The translations under genes and the position numbers were made by a program. The notes under the pieces were generated by a model. It was not told the DNA's origin. It saw only the letters and a list, made by a program, of their open reading frames with translations, and made no database searches. Below, in pieces: positions 12,387 to 21,577 of a stretch of DNA of 64,000 nt. How positions within the stretch are numbered: the stretch's first letter is position 1; the number at the start of each line of letters is the position of its first letter. The DNA is from Gammaproteobacteria bacterium (GTDB lineage Bacteria; Pseudomonadota; Gammaproteobacteria; Pseudomonadales; Pseudohongiellaceae): NCBI GenBank assembly GCA_029245395.1, contig JAQWPL010000033.1, positions 1 through 64,000 on the forward strand. Reading direction: 5' to 3'.

Positions 12387-13418
12387 TCAATTTTCAGTCT
12401 GAGAATCGCTCTGTCTATCCAGGAGTGAATGGCGTATCAGGCCCACAACTATTATCAAAGGCGCCCAGGCAAATAGCGTTAAGGCCAGTCCCCATTGAGG
12501 TTCCAAGTGGCTCCACCAGGCCAAAGGTAACAGCCAGCCGCAATTAATCAGGGTCACGGCAATAACCACTTTGCCATGGCTGTTTAAATAAACAGCCGCT
12601 AATTGGTAGGCATGGGTTCGGTGTGCAAAATACCAGGTTTCCCCCCTCAGCATTCTTGCCAACAGCGTGTATGTTGCATCCACGATAAAAATACTGGCTA
12701 ATATACTCCACACCCAGACATTGGTTATTCCAGTGGTAGTGCTAGCCAAACCGGCAACAATGAGTACGAAGGCGAGGAAGTTACTGCCGATGTCCCCCAT
12801 AAAGACTCTGGCCGGCGCCACATTGAACAACAGGAATCCCCCTACTGCGGCAACCAATAAGAGCAACAAATTATGATACTCGGCATTACTGTCATTCGAG
12901 GTGACCACATACACTGACAAACAGATAAAAATAACCTGTGAAGCTGCAATGCCATCAAGTCCATCCATAAAATTGAAAAGATTGATAAACCAGATCAGGA
13001 TCAAGGTCAGCAGCATGTACCCTACCCACCCGGACTCAAAATAAAAGTCGAAAAGGGGTATAGCTGGCACACCAAAAATTGCCAGTGCCCCGGCCACCAC
13101 AAGAAATTGCGACAGTATTCGGGTACTAATTCCGAGTTTGATTATGTCATCGGCCAACCCCAATGCAGCGATACAGGCACACAGGATTAATACCAGCACC
13201 ACATTAAAGCCCGGGCTGCTGGCACGGAATACCAACAGAGATGCAATGATAAAAACCAGAACAAAAGCCACTCCTCCGCTTGTCGGCGTTGGTATAGAGT
13301 GAGAGCTTCTGCTGTTGGGCTGATCCAGCCAATGCTGGCTTTTCCCCAGTTGGATAATCAACCAGGTTCCAAGAAAGGAACACAGGAATGTTAGTGGTAA
13401 AAAAAGATAATCAGTCAT
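12387..13418 (-). CDS. WbpL/WecA-type polyprenyl-phosphate sugar-1-P transferase
   Basis: 343 residues with about ten to eleven hydrophobic segments. It belongs to the MraY/WecA glycosyltransferase 4 superfamily, which moves a sugar-1-phosphate from a UDP-sugar to undecaprenyl phosphate at the inner membrane. Family motifs are DDIIKLG (about residue 90), the Mg-binding NLFNFMDGLDGIAAS (about residues 146-160), VFMGDIGSNFLAF (about 206) and the cytoplasmic HRTHAYQLAA (about 267). Its place beside uvrB, tRNA-Asn, a ComEA-like gene and ihfB/rpsA matches wbpL of Pseudomonas, which starts O-antigen synthesis. No O-antigen cluster follows here, so its real product could instead be another lipid-linked glycan. 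Confidence 0.88.
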   Translation of the reverse strand: MTDYLFLPLTFLCSFLGTWLIIQLGKSQHWLDQPNSRSSHSIPTPTSGGVAFVLVFIIASLLVFRASSPGFNVVLVLILCACIAALGLADDIIKLGISTRILSQFLVVAGALAIFGVPAIPLFDFYFESGWVGYMLLTLILIWFINLFNFMDGLDGIAASQVIFICLSVYVVTSNDSNAEYHNLLLLLVAAVGGFLLFNVAPARVFMGDIGSNFLAFVLIVAGLASTTTGITNVWVWSILASIFIVDATYTLLARMLRGETWYFAHRTHAYQLAAVYLNSHGKVVIAVTLINCGWLLPLAWWSHLEPQWGLALTLFAWAPLIIVVGLIRHSLLDRQSDSQTEN

Positions 13419-13516
13419 TAATTCGAAGGGCTAAATTCGTGAGGTAAGTCATACAGTACAATATCATTTTGTCAAAAATTATCTGATGGTACAAAGCATT
13501 ATCATTTTATCTGCAT

Positions 13517-13544
13517 AAAAAAGGCGTCTTAAGACGCCTTTTTT
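13517..13544. terminator. intrinsic terminator, usable from both strands
   Basis: AAAAAAGGCGTCTT is followed directly by its perfect complement AAGACGCCTTTTTT. It lies 18 bases after the stop of the ComEA-like gene (minus strand) and upstream of the sugar-transferase gene, separating the two. Confidence 0.85.
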
Positions 13545-13562
13545 AATCAGTGTTGCTGCAGA

Positions 13563-13892
13563 CTACTCAAAACTGATTTTTGCTTCGTTATTTTGCAACG
13601 TGATTTCCCCAACACCTGTGACCATCTGAATATCTTCCAGGCTGGTAAATTCACCAAACTCTTCCCTAAATGAGACTATTGCTGATGCCCTGCTCATCCC
13701 GATACCATCAAGGACTTTAGCAATTGTTTCAGCGTTTGCATTGTTGATGTTCACCTGCTCAAACTGTGGGGTTGCCAACTCATTGGCTTCGACATTCTCC
13801 TGCCCTGCACTGGCACCGGAAAAAGTGACAATCAAACTGAAAAGAACACCTTTTAACAATAAGGGAAAATTCCCGATTCGGGTATTAGTCAT
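13563..13892 (-). CDS. exported ComEA-like helix-hairpin-helix protein
   Basis: 109 residues from the ATG at 13892. AGGAGG lies eight bases before it, inside a possible longer frame that begins at 13910. A Sec signal (PLLLKGVLFSLIVTFSGASAG) is followed by a short linker and one ComEA-type HhH pair: VNINNANAETIAKVLDGIGM, then ASAIVSFREEFGEFTSLEDI and VTGVGEITLQ. The mature protein should bind DNA outside the inner membrane. ComEA proteins act in DNA uptake, but many gammaproteobacteria carry this short form without competence genes nearby. A homologue sits beside wbpM in Pseudomonas. The role here is open. Confidence 0.85.
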   Translation of the reverse strand: MTNTRIGNFPLLLKGVLFSLIVTFSGASAGQENVEANELATPQFEQVNINNANAETIAKVLDGIGMSRASAIVSFREEFGEFTSLEDIQMVTGVGEITLQNNEAKISFE

Positions 13893-13992
13893 GATAATGC
13901 CTCCTTGCATTAAGGGAAGAATATTCCCTGTTTCTTGATTTCAATAGTTTGTGTGTGCAGCTTGTGCTGCTGAAATCACTGTAGCAGAGTTT

Positions 13993-14706
13993 CTATTTTT
14001 TGCCGTTAATCTCGGCCATTATCTGCTGTAACTTGGAAGACGGGTCTTCTGCTTGCGTCACCGGCCGACCTATTACCAAAAAATCACTGCCATCCCTGAC
14101 AGCCTCACTTGGTGTCAAGACACGTTTCTGGTCATCTGCGCTATCACCGGCGGGTCGAATGCCTGGAGTGACCAGCAAAAAGTCTTCTCCAAGTGACTGA
14201 CGCAACATGGGCGTTTCCCTTGCTGAGCACACTACACCATCAAGACCATAGTCCCTTGAAAGCGTAGCTAATGTCATCACCTGTTCAGCGGACGTTGCTG
14301 AGACATTAAGCTCACTCAGATCTTCATCTCCCATACTGGTCAATACTGTCACAGCAATTAACAATGTCCCTGAGTCTTCTGAGAGTGCATTGCGAGCCGC
14401 TTCCAGCATTGTCCTGCCTCCCCCTGCATGAACATTGACCATCCAAACTCCCAAATCAGCTGCGGCAGCCACGGCACCGGCCACTGTATTGGGAATATCA
14501 TGGAATTTAAGATCGAGAAAAACATCGAAATCTCGCTTAATGAGATTTCGTACAAAATCTGGCCCTGTACGGGTAAACAATTCCTTGCCAACCTTGAGGC
14601 GGCATAATTCAGGATCGAGACGATTTATCAGAGAAAGTGCAGACGCTGTATCAGGAAAATCCAGCGCAACTATTACGGGTTTATTGACGGGTTTATCAAT
14701 TTTCAT
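13993..14706 (-). CDS. pyrF: orotidine 5'-phosphate decarboxylase
   Basis: 237 residues (E. coli 245). It catalyses the last step of UMP synthesis, OMP to UMP plus CO2. The catalytic Asp-Lys-Asp array is in [14 protein letters not shown] (about residues 64-77), the N-terminal substrate residue in VALDFPD, and the phosphate loop in [16 protein letters not shown] and VIGRPVTQA. It follows lapB on the same strand with a 21-base gap, the usual lapA-lapB-pyrF order. Confidence 0.97.
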   Translation of the reverse strand: MKIDKPVNKPVIVALDFPDTASALSLINRLDPELCRLKVGKELFTRTGPDFVRNLIKRDFDVFLDLKFHDIPNTVAGAVAAAADLGVWMVNVHAGGGRTMLEAARNALSEDSGTLLIAVTVLTSMGDEDLSELNVSATSAEQVMTLATLSRDYGLDGVVCSARETPMLRQSLGEDFLLVTPGIRPAGDSADDQKRVLTPSEAVRDGSDFLVIGRPVTQAEDPSSKLQQIMAEINGKK

Positions 14707-14727
14707 ATTCTGAGTAATCCTTGAGGG

Positions 14728-15933
14728 CTATTCTCCTGAAATACCCACGACATGTTTTACATTACCCCATTGAGAACAGCTCGGGCAATGCCACAACAGA
14801 CTCTTCATTTCCAAACCGCAATTTGTGCATTGGTATTGAGCCTTTCCTTCTATATTCTCTTTCAAAACTCTTAGAAACAATTGCTTATCTTCCTGTATGC
14901 GTCCTGATGCGTCATCCAGGGCGAGAGTCTGAAGCAACAAACGTAAGGATGATTTACTGCCAAGTCGCTGTAACAAATAATTTCTGGCTTCTTCCTGGCC
15001 GCGTTCCTGTTCCAGAAACTTGGCAAGTTCAAGCAATACAGACGTGTTGCTTTCTTCCTGAATACTTTCATCGATAAAATTGCGTAACGCTTTTTCTTTG
15101 CCCGCTTGCTGGAAGCACTCAACTAGGGGGGCAAACACATCCGCCATGAAGGAAGCGTCCTGTTTCTTCACGCGCAGATAGTTAACTATGGCTTCCTTGT
15201 AGTTGCCACACAAACCCTCAAGCCTGCCAAACAATATGCTAACCCTGGCGTTATTTTTATCCAGGGCAACTGCATTGCGTAAATAATCCCTGGCACGGGA
15301 CATATGTTCATTTTCCAATGCCTCTTCTGCCATCTCACAGTAAAAATGAGATGCCAGGTTCTGGTAGGTTGAACGCTTACTAGATGGACACATCTTCAAT
15401 AATTCAAGAAGTGCATTTACTCCTTCCTGCCAATCTTTTTCCATCTGGTAGACATTGGCTGAAAGCACAAGGGCCTGCACTTTGATATCGCCTTTTTCGT
15501 TGCGCAACTCCTTCAACAGATGCTCCGCCCTGTCCAGCAATCCAGCTGATATATAACTTTGTACCAGGCTTATTTTTATTTCATTTAATTCCGTTCGGGA
15601 AAAATTACTTTTCCCTAATAGATCCTGATAAAGGGCAATGGAACGGTCTACTTTACCGCGTCGTCGAAGCAGTGTCCCCAGTGCCAAATGAGTCTCTAGA
15701 GTATTGGAACTGATTTCCAATGAATCGATAAAGATATCAATGGCATCATCTGGCTCGTCATTAAGCAGATAATTCAGACCGATAAAATAATCATTTGTCG
15801 GCGTCTTGCGGGAAACAAGCCCGAAAACTGAGCCGACAGATTTATTACTACGTCTACCAAGCCACCAGCCAACTGCTAGTGCGGCCAGCAACAACAGATA
15901 TAGAATAAAATTGGATGCGTCGTTACTTTCCAT
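14728..15933 (-). CDS. lapB: lipopolysaccharide assembly protein LapB
   Basis: 401 residues (E. coli 389). It is an inner-membrane-anchored adaptor that controls LpxC turnover through FtsH and so LPS amount. It starts with one transmembrane helix (NFILYLLLLAALAVGWWLG, residues 8-26), continues with a long array of TPR helices, and ends in a rubredoxin-like metal knuckle with paired CxxC motifs (CTNCGLEMKSLLWHCPSC). It follows lapA by 42 bases and precedes pyrF. Confidence 0.96.
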   Translation of the reverse strand: MESNDASNFILYLLLLAALAVGWWLGRRSNKSVGSVFGLVSRKTPTNDYFIGLNYLLNDEPDDAIDIFIDSLEISSNTLETHLALGTLLRRRGKVDRSIALYQDLLGKSNFSRTELNEIKISLVQSYISAGLLDRAEHLLKELRNEKGDIKVQALVLSANVYQMEKDWQEGVNALLELLKMCPSSKRSTYQNLASHFYCEMAEEALENEHMSRARDYLRNAVALDKNNARVSILFGRLEGLCGNYKEAIVNYLRVKKQDASFMADVFAPLVECFQQAGKEKALRNFIDESIQEESNTSVLLELAKFLEQERGQEEARNYLLQRLGSKSSLRLLLQTLALDDASGRIQEDKQLFLRVLKENIEGKAQYQCTNCGLEMKSLLWHCPSCSQWGNVKHVVGISGE

Positions 15934-15975
15934 TAAATTGCGCCATTTAATTGCAAGTCAATAGTGGTCCTGATT

Positions 15976-16281
15976 TCAACTTTTCTCATGCTCGGCATTA
16001 CCCTGCAGCTTTTCTATTTGAGACCGCAGCTTTCTGATCTGAAACAGGTGTTTCATCTGCCTGAAGATACCAATGCCAAGTAACAGGCCAAGCAAACCTC
16101 CAACGATAAAAACAATTATTACTAGTTCGCCGACACTAAAGGGTGGTAAATCAAACCCCACCCAAAGAATGACTTCCGTCGTATTATTTACAGCAAACAA
16201 GAATCCCAGCAGAATAATTCCGAAAAATAGAAGAAATGTTATGAATCGGAAAAAACCTTTCACGAAATATCCAAGGCTCAT
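15976..16281 (-). CDS. lapA: lipopolysaccharide assembly protein LapA (DUF1049)
   Basis: 101 residues (E. coli 102). Two hydrophobic segments (about residues 9-30 and 46-68) separated by NNTTEVILWVGFDLPP are followed by a charged coiled-coil tail (LRSQIEKLQGNAEHEKS) in the cytoplasm. It partners LapB. The gene starts only 14 bases after the terminator-like hairpin that follows ihfB, so it either has its own promoter overlapping that hairpin or depends on read-through. Confidence 0.94.
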   Translation of the reverse strand: MSLGYFVKGFFRFITFLLFFGIILLGFLFAVNNTTEVILWVGFDLPPFSVGELVIIVFIVGGLLGLLLGIGIFRQMKHLFQIRKLRSQIEKLQGNAEHEKS

Positions 16282-16291
16282 TACTTTGTGG

Positions 16292-16331
16292 AAAAAAAAC
16301 GGCAGCTTCCGAAAACAAAAGCTGCCGTTTT
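16292..16331 (-). terminator. intrinsic terminator after ihfB
   Basis: On the minus strand AAAACGGCAGCTT (16331-16319) pairs with AAGCTGCCGTTTT (16308-16296) around a ten-base loop and runs into eight T residues. It lies between the ihfB stop and the lapA start, so it should separate rpsA-ihfB from lapAB-pyrF. Confidence 0.85.
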
Positions 16332-16347
16332 AACAAACCAACCAGAA

Positions 16348-16656
16348 TTATTCTGGAATGTGTTGTTGCTCCAGCATGCTGCTGTTAACCCTGTCCCTTA
16401 ATTCCTTGCCTGGTTTGAAATGGGGAACATATTTTCCACTCAATTCAACCGGCTCTCCGGTTTTGGGGTTCCTGCCAATCCTTGCTGCCCGGTAATGCAG
16501 CGAGAAACTGCCAAAACCACGGATCTCTATCCGACCACCTTCAGCCAAAACTTCAGACATATAGGAAATAATCGCCTTAACCGCAAGCTCTACATCCTTT
16601 GCAGAAAGTTGAGTTTGTTTAGAGACTATATGGTCTATCAGTTCTGATTTAGTCAT
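16348..16656 (-). CDS. ihfB: integration host factor subunit beta
   Basis: 102 residues (E. coli 94). It is the partner of IhfA in the IHF heterodimer. Landmarks are [30 protein letters not shown] and the arm [20 protein letters not shown] with the intercalating proline. The C-terminal tail after DRVN is slightly extended. It follows rpsA at 52 bases, the conserved rpsA-ihfB pair. Both IHF genes lie within 14 kb here, which is not the case in E. coli. Confidence 0.97.
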   Translation of the reverse strand: MTKSELIDHIVSKQTQLSAKDVELAVKAIISYMSEVLAEGGRIEIRGFGSFSLHYRAARIGRNPKTGEPVELSGKYVPHFKPGKELRDRVNSSMLEQQHIPE

Positions 16657-16708
16657 GGCTTATCCTTCACTAATGTTATCAGACAGATGGCAACATGCCG
16701 TTACAGTT

Positions 16709-18385
16709 TTATTCCTTATCGAGCTGTGATTTCAGCAGGTCACCAACTGTCGTAGGAGTGGCTGACGTTACACTTTGCTTCTTATGCTCAGCTACAGAAC
16801 TTTTTTCTTCCGAAACTTCCCTGGCCTTAATAGACAGGTTAATAACACGGCTTTTACGATCTATGCCAACAACCATCAAGGCAACTTCCTCACCCACAGT
16901 GATTGCATTTCGCGCATCCTCAACCCTGTCACGGCTAATTTCAGATGCCTTCAGTACACCTTCAACACCTTCTGCCAGAGTGATAATTGCTTCCTTCGCA
17001 TCCACTTCTTTCACTGTACCGGTCAAAACACTGCCTTTTTCGTTCATGCCGGCAAAATTGGAGAAAGAATCATCGGAAAGTTGTTTGATGCCTAGTGAGA
17101 TTCTTTCCCGCTCAGGATCAACTGTAAGAATCACAGTATCGAGCTTGTCACCCTTCGTATACTGGCGCACCGCCTGCTCTCCAGGTTCATCCCAGCTGAT
17201 ATCGGAGAGATGCACCAGACCATCGATTTCACCTTCCAGTCCGAGGAAAATACCGAAGTCAGTGATGGATTTGATGTTGCCTGAAATCCTGTCACCCTTC
17301 TTGAATTTTTCACCAAATACATCCCAGGGATTTTGTTGGCATTGTTTCAGGCCAAGAGAGATACGGCGTCGCTCCTGATCAATATCCAGAATCATTACTT
17401 CTACTTCATCACCCAATTGCACAAGTTTGGAGGGATGAATATTTTTATTGGTCCAATCCATTTCGGATACATGAACCAATCCTTCGACACCTTCTTCAAG
17501 CTCGGCAAAACAACCGTAATCTGTAAGGTTTGTTACCACTGCTTTCACTCGGGTATTTTCGGGATAACGGGCTTTAATTTCTATCCATGGATCTTCGCCC
17601 AACTGTTTCAGGCCTAAAGACACACGATTTCTTTCACGATCAAATTTAAGAATTTTAACGTCGATTTCATCACTGACATTGACAATTTCACTGGGGTGCT
17701 TGATGCGCTTCCAGGACATGTCAGTAATATGCAGGAGGCCATCTACACCACCCAAATCTACGAATGCGCCGTAGTCGGTAAGGTTTTTCACAACCCCTTT
17801 CACGGACTGGCCTTCTTGCAAGTTAGACAGTAACTCATCGCGCTCTGCAGTATTAACTGATTCAAGTACCGCACGACGACTAACTACTACGTTGTTACGC
17901 TTTTGATCCAGCTTGATAAGTTTGAATTCCAGATCCTTGAACATCAGGTGGTCCACTTCACGAACAGGTCTGACATCTACCAGTGAACCAGGAAGAAAAG
18001 CACGTATAGTGTTTACATCAACTGTAAATCCGCCTTTTACCTTGCCATTAATAACACCTGTAACGGGCTCGTCTTTTTCAAAGGCCTCTTCAAGCACCAT
18101 CCATGTTTCTGAACGCTTGGCTTTTTCACGTGAAAGCTTGGTTTCACCGAAACCGTCTTCAACGGCATCGAGGGCTACTTTAACCTCATCACCAATTACC
18201 AGATTGAATTCGCCTCTATCGTCCAGGAATTCTTGTCGGGCAATTACCCCTTCAGATTTGAGACCTGCATTGACTGTTACCCAGTCAGAATCCACGTCTA
18301 TAATTGTTCCGGTTATGATTGAACCGGGTTTCATATCGATATCTATTAGGCTCTGTTCAAAGAGCTCTGCGAAACTTTCGCTCAT
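16709..18385 (-). CDS. rpsA: 30S ribosomal protein S1
   Basis: 558 residues (E. coli 557), acidic, with six S1 repeats visible as recurring [92 protein letters not shown] and [19 protein letters not shown] blocks. It binds mRNA on the 30S platform and melts structured leaders. The first two repeats, which bind the ribosome, are the most divergent, as usual. The 225-base gap to cmk holds a structured leader (18453-18524) of the kind through which S1 represses itself in E. coli. Confidence 0.98.
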   Translation of the reverse strand: MSESFAELFEQSLIDIDMKPGSIITGTIIDVDSDWVTVNAGLKSEGVIARQEFLDDRGEFNLVIGDEVKVALDAVEDGFGETKLSREKAKRSETWMVLEEAFEKDEPVTGVINGKVKGGFTVDVNTIRAFLPGSLVDVRPVREVDHLMFKDLEFKLIKLDQKRNNVVVSRRAVLESVNTAERDELLSNLQEGQSVKGVVKNLTDYGAFVDLGGVDGLLHITDMSWKRIKHPSEIVNVSDEIDVKILKFDRERNRVSLGLKQLGEDPWIEIKARYPENTRVKAVVTNLTDYGCFAELEEGVEGLVHVSEMDWTNKNIHPSKLVQLGDEVEVMILDIDQERRRISLGLKQCQQNPWDVFGEKFKKGDRISGNIKSITDFGIFLGLEGEIDGLVHLSDISWDEPGEQAVRQYTKGDKLDTVILTVDPERERISLGIKQLSDDSFSNFAGMNEKGSVLTGTVKEVDAKEAIITLAEGVEGVLKASEISRDRVEDARNAITVGEEVALMVVGIDRKSRVINLSIKAREVSEEKSSVAEHKKQSVTSATPTTVGDLLKSQLDKE

Positions 18386-18452
18386 ACTTGTTTCCTGATT
18401 TTATTGCGAAAAAAATAGTCTAGAGACTTACTAGTTATCTGTTTTCGCACTA

Positions 18453-18524
18453 CCGTATTCCAGTCCATACGGGGCAAGTTAATAATGTCATCGATCCCGA
18501 GACTGACTGGTACTCAGGTCGATG
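18453..18524 (-). promoter_or_regulatory. structured rpsA leader, two hairpins
   Basis: In the rpsA leader (minus strand) a long stem CATCGACCTGAG/CTCGGGATCGATG spans 18524-18489. It is followed by CCGTAT/ATACGG around the loop GGACTGGA (18472-18453). The loop carries two GGA triplets, resembling the GGA-loop hairpins of the E. coli rpsA initiation region that S1 recognises. A Shine-Dalgarno AGGA lies close to the ATG. Confidence 0.5.
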
Positions 18525-18610
18525 GAGTGCTTTCTTTGGATTATTCGCTGATTTGTGCAGACTCTGTTCTTCTATAGCTATCTATCAGTATCTATAGATA
18601 GTGGAGTCTG

Positions 18611-19291
18611 TTATGTCGTTACCGGAAACGTTGTCTTGACCTCGGCAAGCACTCTGTTGAGCACCTGTTCAATGGTCAATGACGTCGTGTCAATGACGAC
18701 TGCATCATCAGCCGGTCTCAAAGGGGAAACTTTTCGGTTAGTATCCCGCTCATCCCGACTTGCGATATCCTTCAAAAGGGCGCGCAGATTAACATTAACC
18801 CCCTTATTTATCAACTGCTTATATCGCCTTTGCGCTCGTTCTTCCGGACTCGCTGTGAGGTAAAATTTGAGTTCTGCATCTGGGAAAACTACTGTCCCCA
18901 TATCCCGGCCGTCTGCCACCAAACCTGGGTTTTGTCTGAAGATTAGCTGTTTTTTCAGAAGTGCACTTCTGATTTCAGGTATCGCAGCGACAAGAGATGC
19001 CTTTTCCGCCGTTTCCTCCAATCTTACCTGGCTTGAAATTTCCTTACCATTGAGGCTGATTGAGTCTTCAAAATCCTGGGAAAAGGCCACTTTCATGGCC
19101 TCAGAAAATCTACGTAATCCTTTGATATCATTGAGTAATATTTCTTTCTCTTGCGCACCCACTGCCACAATCCGATAGAGGGCACCACTATCTAAAAAAT
19201 GCCATCCCAGGAAGTCGGCCAGTTTCCGGGCAATAGTGCCCTTACCAGTGCCACTGGGACCATCAATTGTAATAACAGGGGCTTGGCTCAT
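18611..19291 (-). CDS. cmk: cytidylate kinase
   Basis: 226 residues (E. coli 227). It phosphorylates CMP and dCMP. The P-loop GPSGTGKG lies at residues 12-19, the base-binding region has LDSGALYRIVAVGA, the DGRDMGTVVFPDA segment is in the middle, and the LID region has RAQRRYKQL and RDERDTNRKVSPLRPADDA near the C-terminus. It sits nine bases after aroA and 225 bases before rpsA, in the conserved aroA-cmk-rpsA order. Confidence 0.97.
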   Translation of the reverse strand: MSQAPVITIDGPSGTGKGTIARKLADFLGWHFLDSGALYRIVAVGAQEKEILLNDIKGLRRFSEAMKVAFSQDFEDSISLNGKEISSQVRLEETAEKASLVAAIPEIRSALLKKQLIFRQNPGLVADGRDMGTVVFPDAELKFYLTASPEERAQRRYKQLINKGVNVNLRALLKDIASRDERDTNRKVSPLRPADDAVVIDTTSLTIEQVLNRVLAEVKTTFPVTT

Positions 19292-19300
19292 GGCTGTAAC

Positions 19301-20620
19301 CTATTCCTCTGAGACCTTCATGCTCAAGCCTGTCTTGCCTGCAAGATCACTAAATCCAGGAAAGGAGGTGGCCACATTTTCGCAATCTAGAATTCGTATG
19401 GGTTGCTCTGCCCGAAGTCCGGCCATAGCAAATGCCATAGCGATCCTGTGATCTCCATGGCTGTGTATTTCTCCACCACCCAGCTTGCCACCTTCGATGA
19501 CGATCCCGTCAGGCCTGACGTCATGAGAGATACCTAACTGCGCCAGCCCGTCAGCCATCACCTGAATGCGGTCACTTTCCTTAACCCGCAACTCTTCTGC
19601 CCCACTGAGTACAGTGGTGCCTTGGGCACAGGAAGCTGCAATAAACAGGGCTGGAAATTCATCAATGGCCAGCGGTACCTGTTCAGCAGGTATATTGATT
19701 CCCTTAAGAGGCGCATAACGAACACGAATATCGGCAACCGGTTCGCCGCCAACAATTTGCTTGTTTTCAAAGGTGATATCCGCTCCCATTTCTTGCAGAA
19801 TATTGATCACACCCGTCCTAGTAGGATTAATCCCCACATGCCGGAGCATGAGATCCGAGCCCTTCGCAATGGAGGCACCTACCATATAAAAAGCGGCAGA
19901 ACTGATATCCGCCGGCACATCGATATGGCAACCAGTCAACGTGCCTCCACCCGACATACTAATGCTTGATCCCTCAGTACTTATTTCATAGCCAAAACCG
20001 CGCAACATCCGTTCTGTATGGTCCCGGCAAGGGGCAGGTTCTGTAATAACAGTCTGACCATCACTTTGATTGGTATATAAGGCTGCCAACAGGAGGCACG
20101 ATTTTATTTGGGCGCTGGCCACAGGCATTGCATAGTCAACCGGTTGCAATCTGGAAGGCAATATTTCAATGGGAGCTAATCCCCCTGCCTGCAGCCTGAC
20201 ATCAGCTCCCATGGCGTTCAATGGCTCTGCCACCCGTCCCATGGGCCGATTCGAAAGTGAGTCATCTCCAATGAGTACAGACGGAAATGACTGACCAGCA
20301 AGCAAACCGCACATCAAGCGCATCGCAGTACCAGAGTTACCAAGATCCAGTGGCCCGACAGGCTCAGTTAACCCATGCAGACCCACACCCTGGATTTCAG
20401 TATTGCCATTAGTGACATCGTTAATGGTGACACCCAAATCGCGAAATGCTCTTAAGGTTGCAAGACTGTCTTCTCCTTCAAGAAAACCTTCCACAGAGGT
20501 AGTCCCCTGAGCTATTGCACCAAGGATTATTGAGCGATGGGAAATGGATTTGTCTCCTGGAACTCGAATATCGCCTTCAAGGAGTCCGCCAGGTTGTATT
20601 GTAAAAACCAGATCGTTCAT
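19301..20620 (-). CDS. aroA: 3-phosphoshikimate 1-carboxyvinyltransferase (EPSP synthase)
   Basis: 439 residues (E. coli 427). It joins PEP to shikimate-3-phosphate on the way to chorismate. Motifs are the N-terminal VPGDKSISHRSIILGAIAQG with the shikimate-binding Lys-Ser pair, the PEP loop LGNSGTAMRLMCGLLAG (about residues 93-109), and the later DEFPALFIAAS and LRVKESDR signatures. In Pseudomonas this enzyme is fused to the C-terminus of TyrA; here the genes are separate, with tyrA ending 51 bases upstream. Confidence 0.97.
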   Translation of the reverse strand: MNDLVFTIQPGGLLEGDIRVPGDKSISHRSIILGAIAQGTTSVEGFLEGEDSLATLRAFRDLGVTINDVTNGNTEIQGVGLHGLTEPVGPLDLGNSGTAMRLMCGLLAGQSFPSVLIGDDSLSNRPMGRVAEPLNAMGADVRLQAGGLAPIEILPSRLQPVDYAMPVASAQIKSCLLLAALYTNQSDGQTVITEPAPCRDHTERMLRGFGYEISTEGSSISMSGGGTLTGCHIDVPADISSAAFYMVGASIAKGSDLMLRHVGINPTRTGVINILQEMGADITFENKQIVGGEPVADIRVRYAPLKGINIPAEQVPLAIDEFPALFIAASCAQGTTVLSGAEELRVKESDRIQVMADGLAQLGISHDVRPDGIVIEGGKLGGGEIHSHGDHRIAMAFAMAGLRAEQPIRILDCENVATSFPGFSDLAGKTGLSMKVSEE

Positions 20621-20671
20621 ATCAATTGCAAAAGTATTCCGAACTAAAGATTTATTGGATTGGAAATGGAA

Positions 20672-21577
20672 TTATCCGTCAGGTAAATCGGACCCATTTT
20701 CAAAATTTGACAGAAACTTGTCACGGGATTTTTTTGCCCGACCAAAAGTAGCCTTTAACTCACTAGAGTTTTTATCCAGAACAGCCTGCCTAATCCTGTC
20801 GAGATCGCGTACATAGACATCCAGCACTTTAATTATGGCATCACCATTTGCCATGAAAATGTCATGCCACATCTGGGGGTCACTGGAGGCAATGCGTGTG
20901 AAATCCCTGAAGCCGCCTGCTGCATAGCGAAAAATCTCCTCGCTTTCGCCTTGCTGTGAAAGCGTATCGACCAGCGCGAATGCCAGCAAGTGAGGCAAAT
21001 GACTGGTCGCCGCCAATATTGCATCATGTTTTGATGCCGTCATTGTCAGTACTTGAGCTCCCAACGCCTGCCACAGGGCAGTAACCAGGTTGATTGCGTG
21101 TTCATCTGTGTCATCCGGTGGAGTAAGAATGACTTTCTTATTCTGGTACAAATCTACGGAGGATGCCGAATAACCACTGTGCTCAGAACCCGCTATAGGA
21201 TGACCAGGAACAAAATTAGCCGGCATCTTCCCAAAGGTTTTTATCACAGCGTCGATGATCTCACTTTTGACACTGGCAGCATCAGTGATCACAGTTTTAT
21301 CAGTAACAACAGCTTTCAGTTCAACCAGAATACTTTCTATCGTTAAAGACGGAACTGCTATGACAATGAGATCTGCATCGGCACAAGCGATTTTAATATC
21401 TGTGGAGTAGCTGTTGATGGCGCCATCAGATTGAGCCTGTTGCAGGACAACTTCATTGCGCCCTACTCCAATTATCTCAACATCTTGCTGTTTGTTTGAT
21501 AAGCCACGCGCAACGGAGCCACCAATCAGGCCAAGACCGATTATGACAATTTTTTTACCTTTTAAAATGTCAGTCAT
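20672..21577 (-). CDS. tyrA: prephenate dehydrogenase, monofunctional
   Basis: 301 residues from the ATG at 21577, which overlaps the pheA stop within ATGACTGA. It oxidatively decarboxylates prephenate to 4-hydroxyphenylpyruvate for tyrosine. The N-terminal Rossmann loop is VIIGLGLIGGSVARGL. The catalytic and substrate segment is PGHPIAGSEHSGYSAS, with the conserved His. The all-helical C-terminal dimer domain follows (SHLPHLLAFALVDT). It has no chorismate mutase domain and no AroA fusion. A longer frame to 21622 exists but would run inside pheA without a better ribosome binding site. Confidence 0.93.
   Translation of the reverse strand: MTDILKGKKIVIIGLGLIGGSVARGLSNKQQDVEIIGVGRNEVVLQQAQSDGAINSYSTDIKIACADADLIVIAVPSLTIESILVELKAVVTDKTVITDAASVKSEIIDAVIKTFGKMPANFVPGHPIAGSEHSGYSASSVDLYQNKKVILTPPDDTDEHAINLVTALWQALGAQVLTMTASKHDAILAATSHLPHLLAFALVDTLSQQGESEEIFRYAAGGFRDFTRIASSDPQMWHDIFMANGDAIIKVLDVYVRDLDRIRQAVLDKNSSELKATFGRAKKSRDKFLSNFENGSDLPDG

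Noticed and set aside
16695-17378. 227-codon open frame antisense to rpsA
   Set aside because: It is fully within rpsA with low-complexity Ser-rich translation; it is a shadow frame.
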